From positions 90,961 through 148,479 of the forward strand of contig JABACD010000014.1 of assembly GCA_014237855.1 (NCBI GenBank): 57,519 nt of DNA. Reading direction: 5' to 3'. The DNA comes from Planctomycetota bacterium. Its GTDB lineage: Bacteria > Planctomycetota > UBA1135 > GCA-002686595. Below, piece after piece: positions 43,230-51,900 of the stretch; position 1 is the first letter of the stretch; every line of letters begins with the position of its first letter. The notes under the pieces were generated by a model. It saw only the letters and a program-made list of their open reading frames with translations, was not told the origin of the DNA and searched no databases. A program made the translations under genes and the position numbers.

Positions 43230-43372
43230 TGGGCCAATCTCCTCCGGGGACAGTCTAGTCCGGCTTCGCCCCGACGCCAGCGTCAGCGGGGGCTAGTCAT
43301 CATCAAGGATGACCTGAGGAGGTCCACTCAGCCGATCGTTCGGAGAGCAAGAGGGGCCTGGGGCCAATGAGT

Positions 43373-43391
43373 GGGGGCGCTGAGCGTCCCC
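43373..43391 (-). terminator. Terminator after the CBS-domain gene
   Basis: An 8-bp stem with one G-U pair and a TGA loop, starting 4 nt past the CBS stop on the minus strand. No T-run. A second, weaker 6-bp hairpin (GTCATC/GATGAC) lies at 43296-43313. Confidence 0.45.
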
Positions 43392-43395
43392 TGGG

Positions 43396-44214
43396 TCAGT
43401 GGTTCTCGAGGTAGGTATCGGGATTACGCAGGTTCGCGATGCAGTACTCGAGCATGTCCGTCAGCGTGATGATTCCAACAAGGTGATCGTCTTCGACGAC
43501 GGGGAGCGCACTGATCTTGCCCTCTAGCAAGCAGCTGGCTGCGTGAGAGAGCGAGTCATCCGGTTCGACCGTGAGCGGACTGAGAGACATCAGATGCTCC
43601 ACCGGGGTGGACTCGATCTTGAGACGGCCGACAGCCTTGAGCAGGTCTCGATCTGAGATGATGCCAACCAGGAGCCCGTCCTCGACGATGGGCAGGTGTC
43701 GCACCCCCCGATCACGCTCCATGGCCAGTGCCTGGCCGAGGGTCGACTCTGGGCTGAGTATCGAGACCGGTGCAGTCATGTGGTCGGCAACAGGCTCGTG
43801 GAGTTGCACCGGCGAATTCTCGAGGTTGCACAGGTCGATGTAGGCCTCGAGCATGTCCATCTCTGTGACGATGCCGACCAGCTTGCCCTCTTCCAGAACA
43901 GGCAAGCACCCGATGACCCTGGAGGACAGATCCACGGCAACCATGACCACGCTGTCATCGGGGGAGCAATGAATCGGACGCTTTCGGAGCAGGTCCTTGG
44001 CCTGGCCGGGCGACTCGTTCACCCGACATGACTGGGGGAGCCAGCCCGTGGCTCCAAACAGGTCTCGATTCGAGAGTACACCGATCAGCTCCTCTCCATC
44101 GACGATGGGGAGGTGGCGTGCTTCGATCTCTTCCATGGCTTGCATGACCTCGTCCAGGCTCGCATTGCAGCTGGCCGTGACGGGCGAAGCGGTCATGATC
44201 TTTCGAACTTCCAT
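43396..44214 (-). CDS. Four-CBS-domain protein
   Basis: 272 residues made of four CBS motifs: about 1-55 ('IMTASPVTASCNASLDEVM', 'RHLPIVDGEELIGVLSNRDL'), 78-130 ('VIGCLPVLEEGKLVGIVTEMDML'), 145-200 ('HMTAPVSILSPESTLGQAL', 'RHLPIVEDGLLVGIISDRDLL') and 205-260 ('LMSLSPLTVEPDDSL', 'ALPVVEDDHLVGIITLTDML'). CBS pairs bind adenine nucleotides and act as energy or ligand sensors. No enzyme or channel domain is attached, so it presumably regulates a partner. It is transcribed divergently from the DoxX-like gene. Confidence 0.88.
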   Translation of the reverse strand: MEVRKIMTASPVTASCNASLDEVMQAMEEIEARHLPIVDGEELIGVLSNRDLFGATGWLPQSCRVNESPGQAKDLLRKRPIHCSPDDSVVMVAVDLSSRVIGCLPVLEEGKLVGIVTEMDMLEAYIDLCNLENSPVQLHEPVADHMTAPVSILSPESTLGQALAMERDRGVRHLPIVEDGLLVGIISDRDLLKAVGRLKIESTPVEHLMSLSPLTVEPDDSLSHAASCLLEGKISALPVVEDDHLVGIITLTDMLEYCIANLRNPDTYLENH

Positions 44215-44517
44215 GGGCTCTTACGTTTCTTCGGCCTTGCTTCCCTGGCAGCCTGAATCGATTTCGGCTTTGAATCGCTCAATGTCGAGATCCTGAGGTG
44301 CCCAATCGGCATGGAATTTTCTTCCGAACTGTTACTGGGGCCAGGGGTCTTCAATTGCCCATCACGTAACCCGGAGTTTCGGCGGTTGATGCAAGGACTC
44401 ACCGCTCTTGAATTCCTTGAAGTCCGGCGCATCCACCGAGGTGTTTTGCTCGAAAACTGGATGAAGCGTGAGGCAAGATCAGGGCCCTTTCAGAGGCCAC
44501 CAGACGGAATAGAGGCC
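44215..44517. other. Intergenic region between the CBS and DoxX-like genes
   Basis: 303 bp between divergent genes. The DoxX frame is open back to 44311, but the extra 69 codons show no family features. No clear promoter or hairpin seen. Confidence 0.45.
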
Positions 44518-44877
44518 ATGGACACACTAATAATCATAAGCCAAGTCATCATCGCACTCGGAATCTACAACGTGTGGATCCTCAGGACCGGGAACTCCAC
44601 AGCCTGGCGAGGGGGTGAAGCCAAGACCATGCAAGAAGAGTTCGCGGTGTACGGGCTTCCCCGCTGGGCGATGCTCCTGGTGGGTGCCCTGAAGCTGACC
44701 TTTGCGACTGCCCTGCTGGTTGGGATCTGGATTCCCGAGCTGACCAAGCCAGCGGCCGTGGGCCTGGCTTTCCTGATGCTTGGCGCGATAGTCGTCCACT
44801 TCAAGGTGGGGGACCCTGTGAAGAAGTCGGTGCCCGCTGCCTCGGTCTTGCTGCTCTCCCTGGCAGTGGTGTCCTGA
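44518..44877 (+). CDS. DoxX-like small membrane protein
   Basis: 119 residues from ATG 44518. Four hydrophobic segments: 'LIIISQVIIALGIYNVWIL', 'WAMLLVGALKLTFATALLVGIW', 'PAAVGLAFLMLGAIVVHFKVGD' and 'VPAASVLLLSLAVVS'. The 'GALKLTFATALLVG' and 'HFKVGDP' blocks fit DoxX-like families. Function unknown; some relatives act with thiol or redox enzymes. AGAGG lies about 4 nt before the ATG. Confidence 0.7.
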   Translation: MDTLIIISQVIIALGIYNVWILRTGNSTAWRGGEAKTMQEEFAVYGLPRWAMLLVGALKLTFATALLVGIWIPELTKPAAVGLAFLMLGAIVVHFKVGDPVKKSVPAASVLLLSLAVVS

Positions 44878-44988
44878 GTAGCAACAACTCACCTACCCCA
44901 GAACAACTGAGATTGACCTGAAGCTGTCCACGGACTGGCGGGGCTCTTCCTGACAGTAGCCGGACCAGGGCCTGGCCGCGAGTTTCCC

Positions 44989-45153
44989 AGAGGGAGCCTT
45001 GCGGCCCTCTTCTTGCCTGGCTCTGATCTCGAGTGAGGCAACCTCGAGCCCTCGAGACCCGGTCAGGGATTCACAGGACCCTGACCGAGTCGTGGTGCTG
45101 CCATTCCGGGAGAGAGGCCGTCAGGATAGGATCTCGGCGGTGCACTCGCCGAG
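44989..45153 (+). other. Three stem-loops between the DoxX-like and CRTAC genes
   Basis: The 312-bp gap holds no gene but has three hairpins: AGAGGG...CCCTCT with a 2-nt bulge (44989-45010) followed by TCTTG; a perfect 9-bp stem CGGTCAGGG/CCCTGACCG with a 10-nt loop (45060-45087); and a perfect 7-bp CTCGGCG/CGCCGAG (45133-45153) 36 nt before the next ATG. The first is probably a terminator. The last may lie in the CRTAC mRNA leader. Confidence 0.45.
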
Positions 45154-45189
45154 GTGCTGCCTCTTCACGCTACTCAGGATCTCGTAACC

Positions 45190-47361
45190 ATGACCATCCC
45201 CCTGCACGCGCATGGCGCCTGCTTCGCACTTGGCCTGCTGCTCTCTGGCGGCTTGCTGGTTGGTTCGTTTCAGGACGAGCCGCAGCCTGAGGACCTGGCT
45301 CGTGCCAGTCACGATCGCATGGTCAGAGAGCTGGCTGAAATCGCGAAGGATGTTCGAGAGAGAGATCCATTTCTTGGCGAGGGGGAGACACCGATGCTCC
45401 TGGAAGACCTGCAGTCCACAACGCTCCCTGCACCCAGGAAGCTCTGGAACGTCCTCCGTGGTCTGGGGGCTGATGCGCTCCGCTTGGGAGAGACCGAGGA
45501 AGCGATCCGGTACTACTCGGAGGCCATGGCTCAAATTGATGAGATGCCCTCGCGTGCCTGGCCAAAACTCAAGCTGCAGACGAAATCGGAGCTGGCCCTG
45601 GCCTACATGCGCTGGGCCGAGATCCAGAACTGTGTGGCCCGCCCCAACAGCAGGGGCTGCATCTTGCCGCTCGACGAGGCTGCCTTGTACGAGGACCAGA
45701 CAGCTTCACGCAAGGCCATCGAGCTGCTCGAGGATGTTCTGGAGATCCGTGACGATGACACTTCACGATGGCTCTTGAACCTGGCGTACATGAACGTGGG
45801 TGAGTACCCCAATGACGTCCCCGAGAAGTGGCGCATCGATCCGAAGCTCTTCGTCTCGTTGGTGGAATTCCCTCGGTTTGACGACGTGGCGGCGGAGAGA
45901 GGCCTCGCGACCGTGGACCTCTCGGGGGGATCAATCGTGGATGACTTCAATGGCGATGGTCATCTGGATCTGATCACCTCGACCTGGGACCACTCGGGCC
46001 CGATGCATTTCTTTGTCGGTGACGGAAGTGGATCGTTCGAGGATCGTACCCTGGCGGCAGGCCTGGAGGGCGTGACGGGGGGGCTGAACCTGGTCCAGGC
46101 CGACTACGACAATGACGGCGACCTGGATGTCCTAGTGCTACGAGGAGCCTGGCTGCGTTCCCTGGGGCGCATACCTAACTCGCTCCTTCGCAACGATGGA
46201 AGCGGGCGATTCGTGGATGTCACCTACATGGCTGGCCTGGGCGAGAAGGCCTATCCAACGCAGACCGCGGCGTGGGCTGACTATGACAATGACGGTGATC
46301 TCGACCTCTATATTGGGAACGAGTCGGGTGCAGAGATGACGGCATCCGCTCAGCTCTTCCAGAATCAAGGCGATGGAACCTTCGTCGACGTGGCAATTGA
46401 TGCGGGGGTTCGAAACGACCGTTTCACCAAGGGTGTCAGCTGGGGCGACTATGACGGCGACCGCCTGCCGGATCTCTATGTTTCGAACAAGAACATGCTA
46501 AACCGGCTCTATCACAACAACGGTGATGGGACCTTCACGGATGTCGCCAAGCTCCAGCGTGTGCAGGGGCCGAAAGCCAGCTCTATCACCTGGTTCTGGG
46601 ACCAGGACAATGATGGCGCTCTCGACCTGTTCGTGGCTGGCTACCTACCCGCACTGGGGCCCTGGTTGGAGAGTCTTCAAGGCAAGCGTACGAAGACAGA
46701 ACTCCATGCACTCTATCGGGGCGATGGAGAGGGTGGCTTTCAGGATGTCGCGAAAGAGGTCGGTCTCACGAGATCGGACATCTCCATGGGAGGGAACTTT
46801 GGAGACATCGATGGCGATGGGTGGCTCGACTTCTACCTGGGAACCGGCTATCCGGGCTTCGAAGCCATCGTTCCCAATAGCATGTATTGGAGTCGACGCG
46901 GCGACCACTTCGCGGACGTGACGATGGCTGGCGGATTCGGACACATTCAAAAGGGGCATGCAGTCTCGATCGCTGACCTGGATGGTGATGGAGACCAGGA
47001 CATTCATGCGCAGCTTGGAGGTGGCTTTCCTGGAGATGCTTCAGGAAACGCACTGCTCGAGAATCCGGGATTTGGCAATCACTGGATCGAGGTTCGCCTG
47101 ATCGGGGTTCGGTCGAATCACTACGGGATCGGCGCACGCATTCGAGTCACGGTCGGGGAGGGTGATCAGAGCCGTGACATCTACCGATGGGTGTCGAGCG
47201 GAGGTAGCTTTGGCTCGAGCCCCCTGAGCCAGACCATCGGGATCGGCAGCGCGGAGCGCGTCGAGCGTCTGGAGGTCTACTGGCCCACTACGGATGTGAC
47301 CCAGGTTCTGGAAGAGCTGGAGGCCGACCAGCGCATCGAGATCACAGAAGAGGTCGAGTAG
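45190..47361 (+). CDS. Secreted FG-GAP/VCBS protein with ASPIC/UnbV C-terminus (CRTAC-like)
   Basis: 723 residues from ATG 45190 with a signal peptide ('CFALGLLLSGGLLVGS'). Residues about 70-200 are TPR-like helices ('GETEEAIRYYSEAM', 'ASRKAIELLEDVLEI'). A propeller of FG-GAP repeats then carries Ca-binding loops such as 'DFNGDGHLDL', 'DYDNDGDLDV', 'DYDNDGDLDL', 'DYDGDRLPDL', 'DQDNDGALDL', 'DIDGDGWLDF' and 'DLDGDGDQDI'. The last 100 residues are ASPIC/UnbV ('NHWIEVRLIGVRSNHYGIGARI', 'VERLEVYWPT'). These proteins are abundant in planctomycetes and presumed to bind carbohydrate or protein outside the cell. Partner unknown. Confidence 0.88.
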   Translation: MTIPLHAHGACFALGLLLSGGLLVGSFQDEPQPEDLARASHDRMVRELAEIAKDVRERDPFLGEGETPMLLEDLQSTTLPAPRKLWNVLRGLGADALRLGETEEAIRYYSEAMAQIDEMPSRAWPKLKLQTKSELALAYMRWAEIQNCVARPNSRGCILPLDEAALYEDQTASRKAIELLEDVLEIRDDDTSRWLLNLAYMNVGEYPNDVPEKWRIDPKLFVSLVEFPRFDDVAAERGLATVDLSGGSIVDDFNGDGHLDLITSTWDHSGPMHFFVGDGSGSFEDRTLAAGLEGVTGGLNLVQADYDNDGDLDVLVLRGAWLRSLGRIPNSLLRNDGSGRFVDVTYMAGLGEKAYPTQTAAWADYDNDGDLDLYIGNESGAEMTASAQLFQNQGDGTFVDVAIDAGVRNDRFTKGVSWGDYDGDRLPDLYVSNKNMLNRLYHNNGDGTFTDVAKLQRVQGPKASSITWFWDQDNDGALDLFVAGYLPALGPWLESLQGKRTKTELHALYRGDGEGGFQDVAKEVGLTRSDISMGGNFGDIDGDGWLDFYLGTGYPGFEAIVPNSMYWSRRGDHFADVTMAGGFGHIQKGHAVSIADLDGDGDQDIHAQLGGGFPGDASGNALLENPGFGNHWIEVRLIGVRSNHYGIGARIRVTVGEGDQSRDIYRWVSSGGSFGSSPLSQTIGIGSAERVERLEVYWPTTDVTQVLEELEADQRIEITEEVE

Positions 47362-47505
47362 CTGCCCTGACTCGAAACCCTCGACCAGGGTGACCTGGAG
47401 TGAGGGCTCAAGGGCTCCTATTCGAGCACCTCAAACCGCGAGCTGCCCATTGTTCTTCATGGGCGCGTACTTGCTCCAAGGGCTCTCCAACTCGATCATG
47501 GGGGG

Positions 47506-48783
47506 ATGAGTGTGCGCTCGAAACTCGCAAGTCGTCCTGTCTGGTTTCTGCTAGCGACCACCCTTGGTGGCAGCTGCATGTTCTCGGACCTTGAGGATGA
47601 CCTTGATGCACTGGAGAGGTATGGGCGGATCGAAGTCGACTTTCGGTCATCCACCAGCTCGGATTCTCCCAAGGTGATCATCCTGATGGATGCAGAGTTT
47701 GAGCGCCCCCGAGCCTTGCGAGTGGCAGTCACCTACGAGCCCAGGAAGCTGCTCTGGACCTGCGAGCCTGGCGAGTACTACGTGGTCGCCTATGAGGACA
47801 GGAACGAGAATTTCCGGCGGGACAGTGGTGAGCTGGCAATGTTCTGGGGCGACCCGACGAAGATCTCGGTCGAGCACGACTCCGGGGTACACCACGTCAG
47901 CCTCTTGCTCGACGAGAGCCTTGACCCTCTGAGTCCGGCTGAGCTGCAGCTCGTCAACGAGGCCAAGAGCTCCTACCCGGAGCAGCCGCTCGAGAACATC
48001 GGGGTGACAGTCGATCTCGAAGATGCCCGCTTCGACCCTGGCAAGGGGGAGCTGGGGATGTGGGAGCCCCGCGAGTTCCTGAAAGAAGGGCTGCATGGTC
48101 TCTATCTCCTTGAAGAGTACGACCCGAATAGGGTTCCAATCGTGCTCGTTCACGGGGTTGGCGGTACTTCCCGTGACTTCGAATCCATGGTGAGCAGCCT
48201 GGATCGAGACCGTTACCAGGCCTGGGTCTACTGTTATCCCTCCGGGCTTGCCCTCTCCGGCAACGCCGAGTATCTGGTCAGCTCGTTGGAGGTTCTGGTG
48301 GCCATGAAACGGCCCGAGCGGGTGGCTCTGGTGGCCCACAGCATGGGTGGATTGGTGGCTCGCGCAGCTGCCGAGAGAATCGTCGCGCAGGGTAACGAGC
48401 TTGGACTCTCCCTGCTGGTCACTCTCGCCTCGCCGCTGAGCGGGGTACCCAGTGCCTCCGGCGGAGTGGAGTGGGCTCCGACGGTGATGCCGTGCTGGTA
48501 CGACCTATCTCCGGGCAGCCCGTTTCTCCAGCAGCTGTTCACAGAGAGCCTCGAGCCAGGCGTCCCGCACTTCCTCTTCTTCGCCTACAAGCGATCAGGG
48601 CTGGGCGGAGAGAGCAGTGATGGAACGATTGATCTGAAGAGCCAGCTGCGGGTGAACGCGCAGGCAATGGCGAGGAGGGTCATCGGGGTTGACGCAGATC
48701 ACGTCGGTGTGCTCTCTGATCAGGTCACCCTCGAGGAGCTCTCTGGAATCCTGGACGAACACCTGTGGGGAGCTCCTCGTTGA
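47506..48783 (+). CDS. Lipoprotein alpha/beta-hydrolase, lipase-like
   Basis: 425 residues. The lipobox 'LGGSC' (near residue 24) indicates a lipid-anchored protein. An N-terminal beta region (about 35-160) precedes the hydrolase fold: oxyanion 'LVHGVGG' (H216), nucleophile elbow 'VAHSMGG' with S279, and candidate acid and His in 'ESSDGTID' and 'DADHVGVLSD'. This fits triacylglycerol-lipase or PGAP1-like esterases. It lies 145 bp before the double UvrA gene in the same direction, with no obvious functional link. Confidence 0.85.
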   Translation: MSVRSKLASRPVWFLLATTLGGSCMFSDLEDDLDALERYGRIEVDFRSSTSSDSPKVIILMDAEFERPRALRVAVTYEPRKLLWTCEPGEYYVVAYEDRNENFRRDSGELAMFWGDPTKISVEHDSGVHHVSLLLDESLDPLSPAELQLVNEAKSSYPEQPLENIGVTVDLEDARFDPGKGELGMWEPREFLKEGLHGLYLLEEYDPNRVPIVLVHGVGGTSRDFESMVSSLDRDRYQAWVYCYPSGLALSGNAEYLVSSLEVLVAMKRPERVALVAHSMGGLVARAAAERIVAQGNELGLSLLVTLASPLSGVPSASGGVEWAPTVMPCWYDLSPGSPFLQQLFTESLEPGVPHFLFFAYKRSGLGGESSDGTIDLKSQLRVNAQAMARRVIGVDADHVGVLSDQVTLEELSGILDEHLWGAPR

Positions 48784-48927
48784 TCGAAGAGAACGACAGG
48801 CGGCTTCCACGAGTGAGGGGTCAGCTACGATGATGGCTCTCCACGAGGCGTTGCCCGATTCAAGCCCTTCCTCGTCCACCACGAATTGGGCGGGTCATGA
48901 CCAGGGCCCCCAAGCTGGTCTCAAGAA

Positions 48928-51900
48928 ATGAGCGAGATTCGCCTGCGCGGTGCTGCTGAGCACAACCTCCAGTCCGTGGACCTCGAGCTACCACGGGGAA
49001 CCTGGATCTGCGTGACTGGCCCTTCGGGTTCCGGCAAGTCATCGCTGGTCTTCGATACGCTGGTCAGGGAGGGGCAGCATCGTTACCTGGGCGCACTCTC
49101 TGCCCGGGCTCGGCAGTTCTTCGGGAAGCTGGGTGGCGCACGTGTGGCCTCCATTGAGGGCTTGCCCCCGGCCATGGCCATTGGCCAGAGTGATGCCAGG
49201 GCGAGTTCACGCTCGACGGTGGGGACGCTGACGGGCAACCTGGACCTGTTACGGCTGCTGTTCGCTCGTGCTGCAGTCGACCCGGGCGGCGCTGCACTTA
49301 CTCGGAGCCACTTCAGCTTCAACCACTCTGAGGGAGCCTGCGAGGCCTGTGGAGGAAGTGGGCTCGAGGATCGAGTGGCAGAGGATCTGCTCGTTGCTGA
49401 TCCGACACGATCCATCAGAGACGGTGCGCTCAAGCCGACCCTGAAGAATGGCTACACGGTCTACTCACAGGTGACTCTGGAGGTGATGGACACGATCTGT
49501 CGCGCCCACGGCTTTGATGTGCAGACACCCTGGGAGGAGCTGAGTGATGCCCAGCGTGACGTGATCTTCCATGGAACCAAGGCCCTCGAGGTTCCCTTTG
49601 GCAAGCACAGCATCGAGTCCCGAATGAAGTGGGAGGGCATCACTGCCCGCCCGCGGGAGGTGGGCTACTACAAGGGCCTGATCCCGGTCATCACGGAGAC
49701 TCTGCAGCGCAACCGGAATCCGAATGTGCTGCGCTTTGTTCGCTCCTTGCCCTGTGGGGCCTGTGGTGGAGCTCGGCTCGGCAGAGCAGGGCGCGAGGCG
49801 CAGCTCGGGCAATGGAGGCTGCCGGGGCTGCTCGCACTACCTGCTCGAGAACTTCCCCAGGCGCTGGAGGAGCTGCCGAGCTCTGAGGTCCTGGGGGCCT
49901 TGAAGCCCGAGCTGAATCGCAGGCTCGAGCGCATGCATCAGCTCGGGCTGGGACACCTGGCACTCGAGCGAGAGAGCACGACCCTCTCCGCGGGGGAGGC
50001 GCAGCGGATTCGGCTCGCCAGGCAGCTGGCAGCTTCTCTCTCGGGCCTCCTGATTGCTCTTGATGAACCCACCCTTGGTCTGCACCCGAGCGGCCAAGAG
50101 GGGATGCGGGCGGTCCTCGATGACTTGCGAGGCCAGGGCAACACCCTGGCCGTCGTCGAGCACGATCCCGACATGGTGCGTCACGCTGATCACTGGGTTG
50201 CCATCGGGCCGGGGGCAGGGCCGGACGGAGGGCGTGTGGTGGCCAGCGGCGCCCTGCCTCCTCACCCTCTGGGAGAGCCTCCGCTGGCCAAGGCAACTCG
50301 TCGCGAGTCCGACGAGACGATTCGCCTGAGCGGTGCAACCCTTCATAACCTCCGCCAGGCCGAGCTGAGTGTGCACCTGGGTACCTTTCAGGTGGTCAGT
50401 GGTCCTTCCGGCGCAGGGAAGACCTCCCTCGTATTTGGCACCTTGCTGCCTGCGCTCCTCGGTGAAGAAGGCGGTGCCTTCACTGGACTCGAGGCGGCTG
50501 AGGGGCAGGCAGTCCGTGCAGTGGATGCGCGACCAATCGGTCGCAGCTCACGGAGTACACCTGCTACCTGGTCGGGACTGATGGACCTGATTCGCAAGCG
50601 ATTCGCGGAGACTGAAGTGGCGCAGTCCCTGGGGATGAAGGCTGGCCATTTCTCGTTCAACAACAAGTCCGGGCGGTGCGCAGCATGCGAGGGGCTGGGT
50701 ACCCAGGTCGTTGGCTTGCACCTGCTCAGGGATGTGGAGCTCTCCTGTCCATCTTGCGGCGGTTCACGCTACGCTGCCGAGACTCTCCAGGTACGACTGC
50801 GTGGCAAGTCGATCGCGGAGGTCCTGGCGCTCTCCGTACGTGAGGCCCGGGATTACTTCTCCGAGGATCCACAGGCACATGCGTTGTGTCGTGCGATGGA
50901 TGACCTGGGATTGGGCTACCTTGCCCTGGGTTTTCCATCGAATCGCCTGAGCCGGGGAGAGGGGCAGCGCGTCAAGCTGGCGACCCTGCTGGGAAATACG
51001 AAAGCGCGGCCGACACTGGTCGCCCTCGATGAGCCGGACCGCGGACTTCATCCAGAGGATGTGCAGCGGCTTCTGGCCTGTATCGACGAGTTGATCGATG
51101 CTGGTCATACTGTCCTGGCGATTTCTCATCATCGTCACCTCTGGGCTGCAGCGGACACACTTGTGGAGCTTCAGGATGGAGTCGCACGGGTCGTGCCCCC
51201 TGCTGATGGGCTGCCACTGAGTTCAGTTCGAGACTCCAGGCCACCGGCGACGCCCCCCGCGAGCATTGAGCTGGAGGGGGTTCGCACGAATTCCCTGCAG
51301 GGTGTGGACGTCTCTATTCCTCATCGAAAACTGACGGCGATCTGTGGCGTCTCGGGCAGCGGCAAGAGCTCGCTTGCGTTCGATACCCTGGCCAGCGAGG
51401 GTTGGCTGCGCTTTGCAGAGAGCCTGCCATTTCAGGTGCGCCGGTTCATGAAGCGCATGCCGCGCCCCGAGCTGGAGGCTGCACGTGGTCTCGGTCCGGT
51501 GCTGGCCCTGCGGCAGAACCAGACCAGGGCTGGAAGGCGCTCGACGGTTGCAACACAGACCGAGATCGGCCCGACCTTGAGGCTCTTGTGGTCTCGAGCT
51601 GGGACTCTTGATGGGCAGCCCTGTGGGCTCAGTGCGGAGCACTTCAGCCCGGACCGTGCCCTGGGAGCTTGCCAGGGCTGTGAGGGTTCGGGAGAGATCT
51701 CGCGCTGCGATCCCCGGCGACTGGTCACCAACCCAGATCGTTCGATCCTGGCCGGCGCCATGGACGGCACCCGTGTGGGCCGTTACCTGGGGGAGCCTGA
51801 CGGGCAGTTCATCGCAACCTTGAAGGCCGCTGGGCCTGGTATTGACTGGGAGAGGCCCTGGGAGGAACTCCCGGATGAGGAGCAGCGCTTCGCCTTGCAT

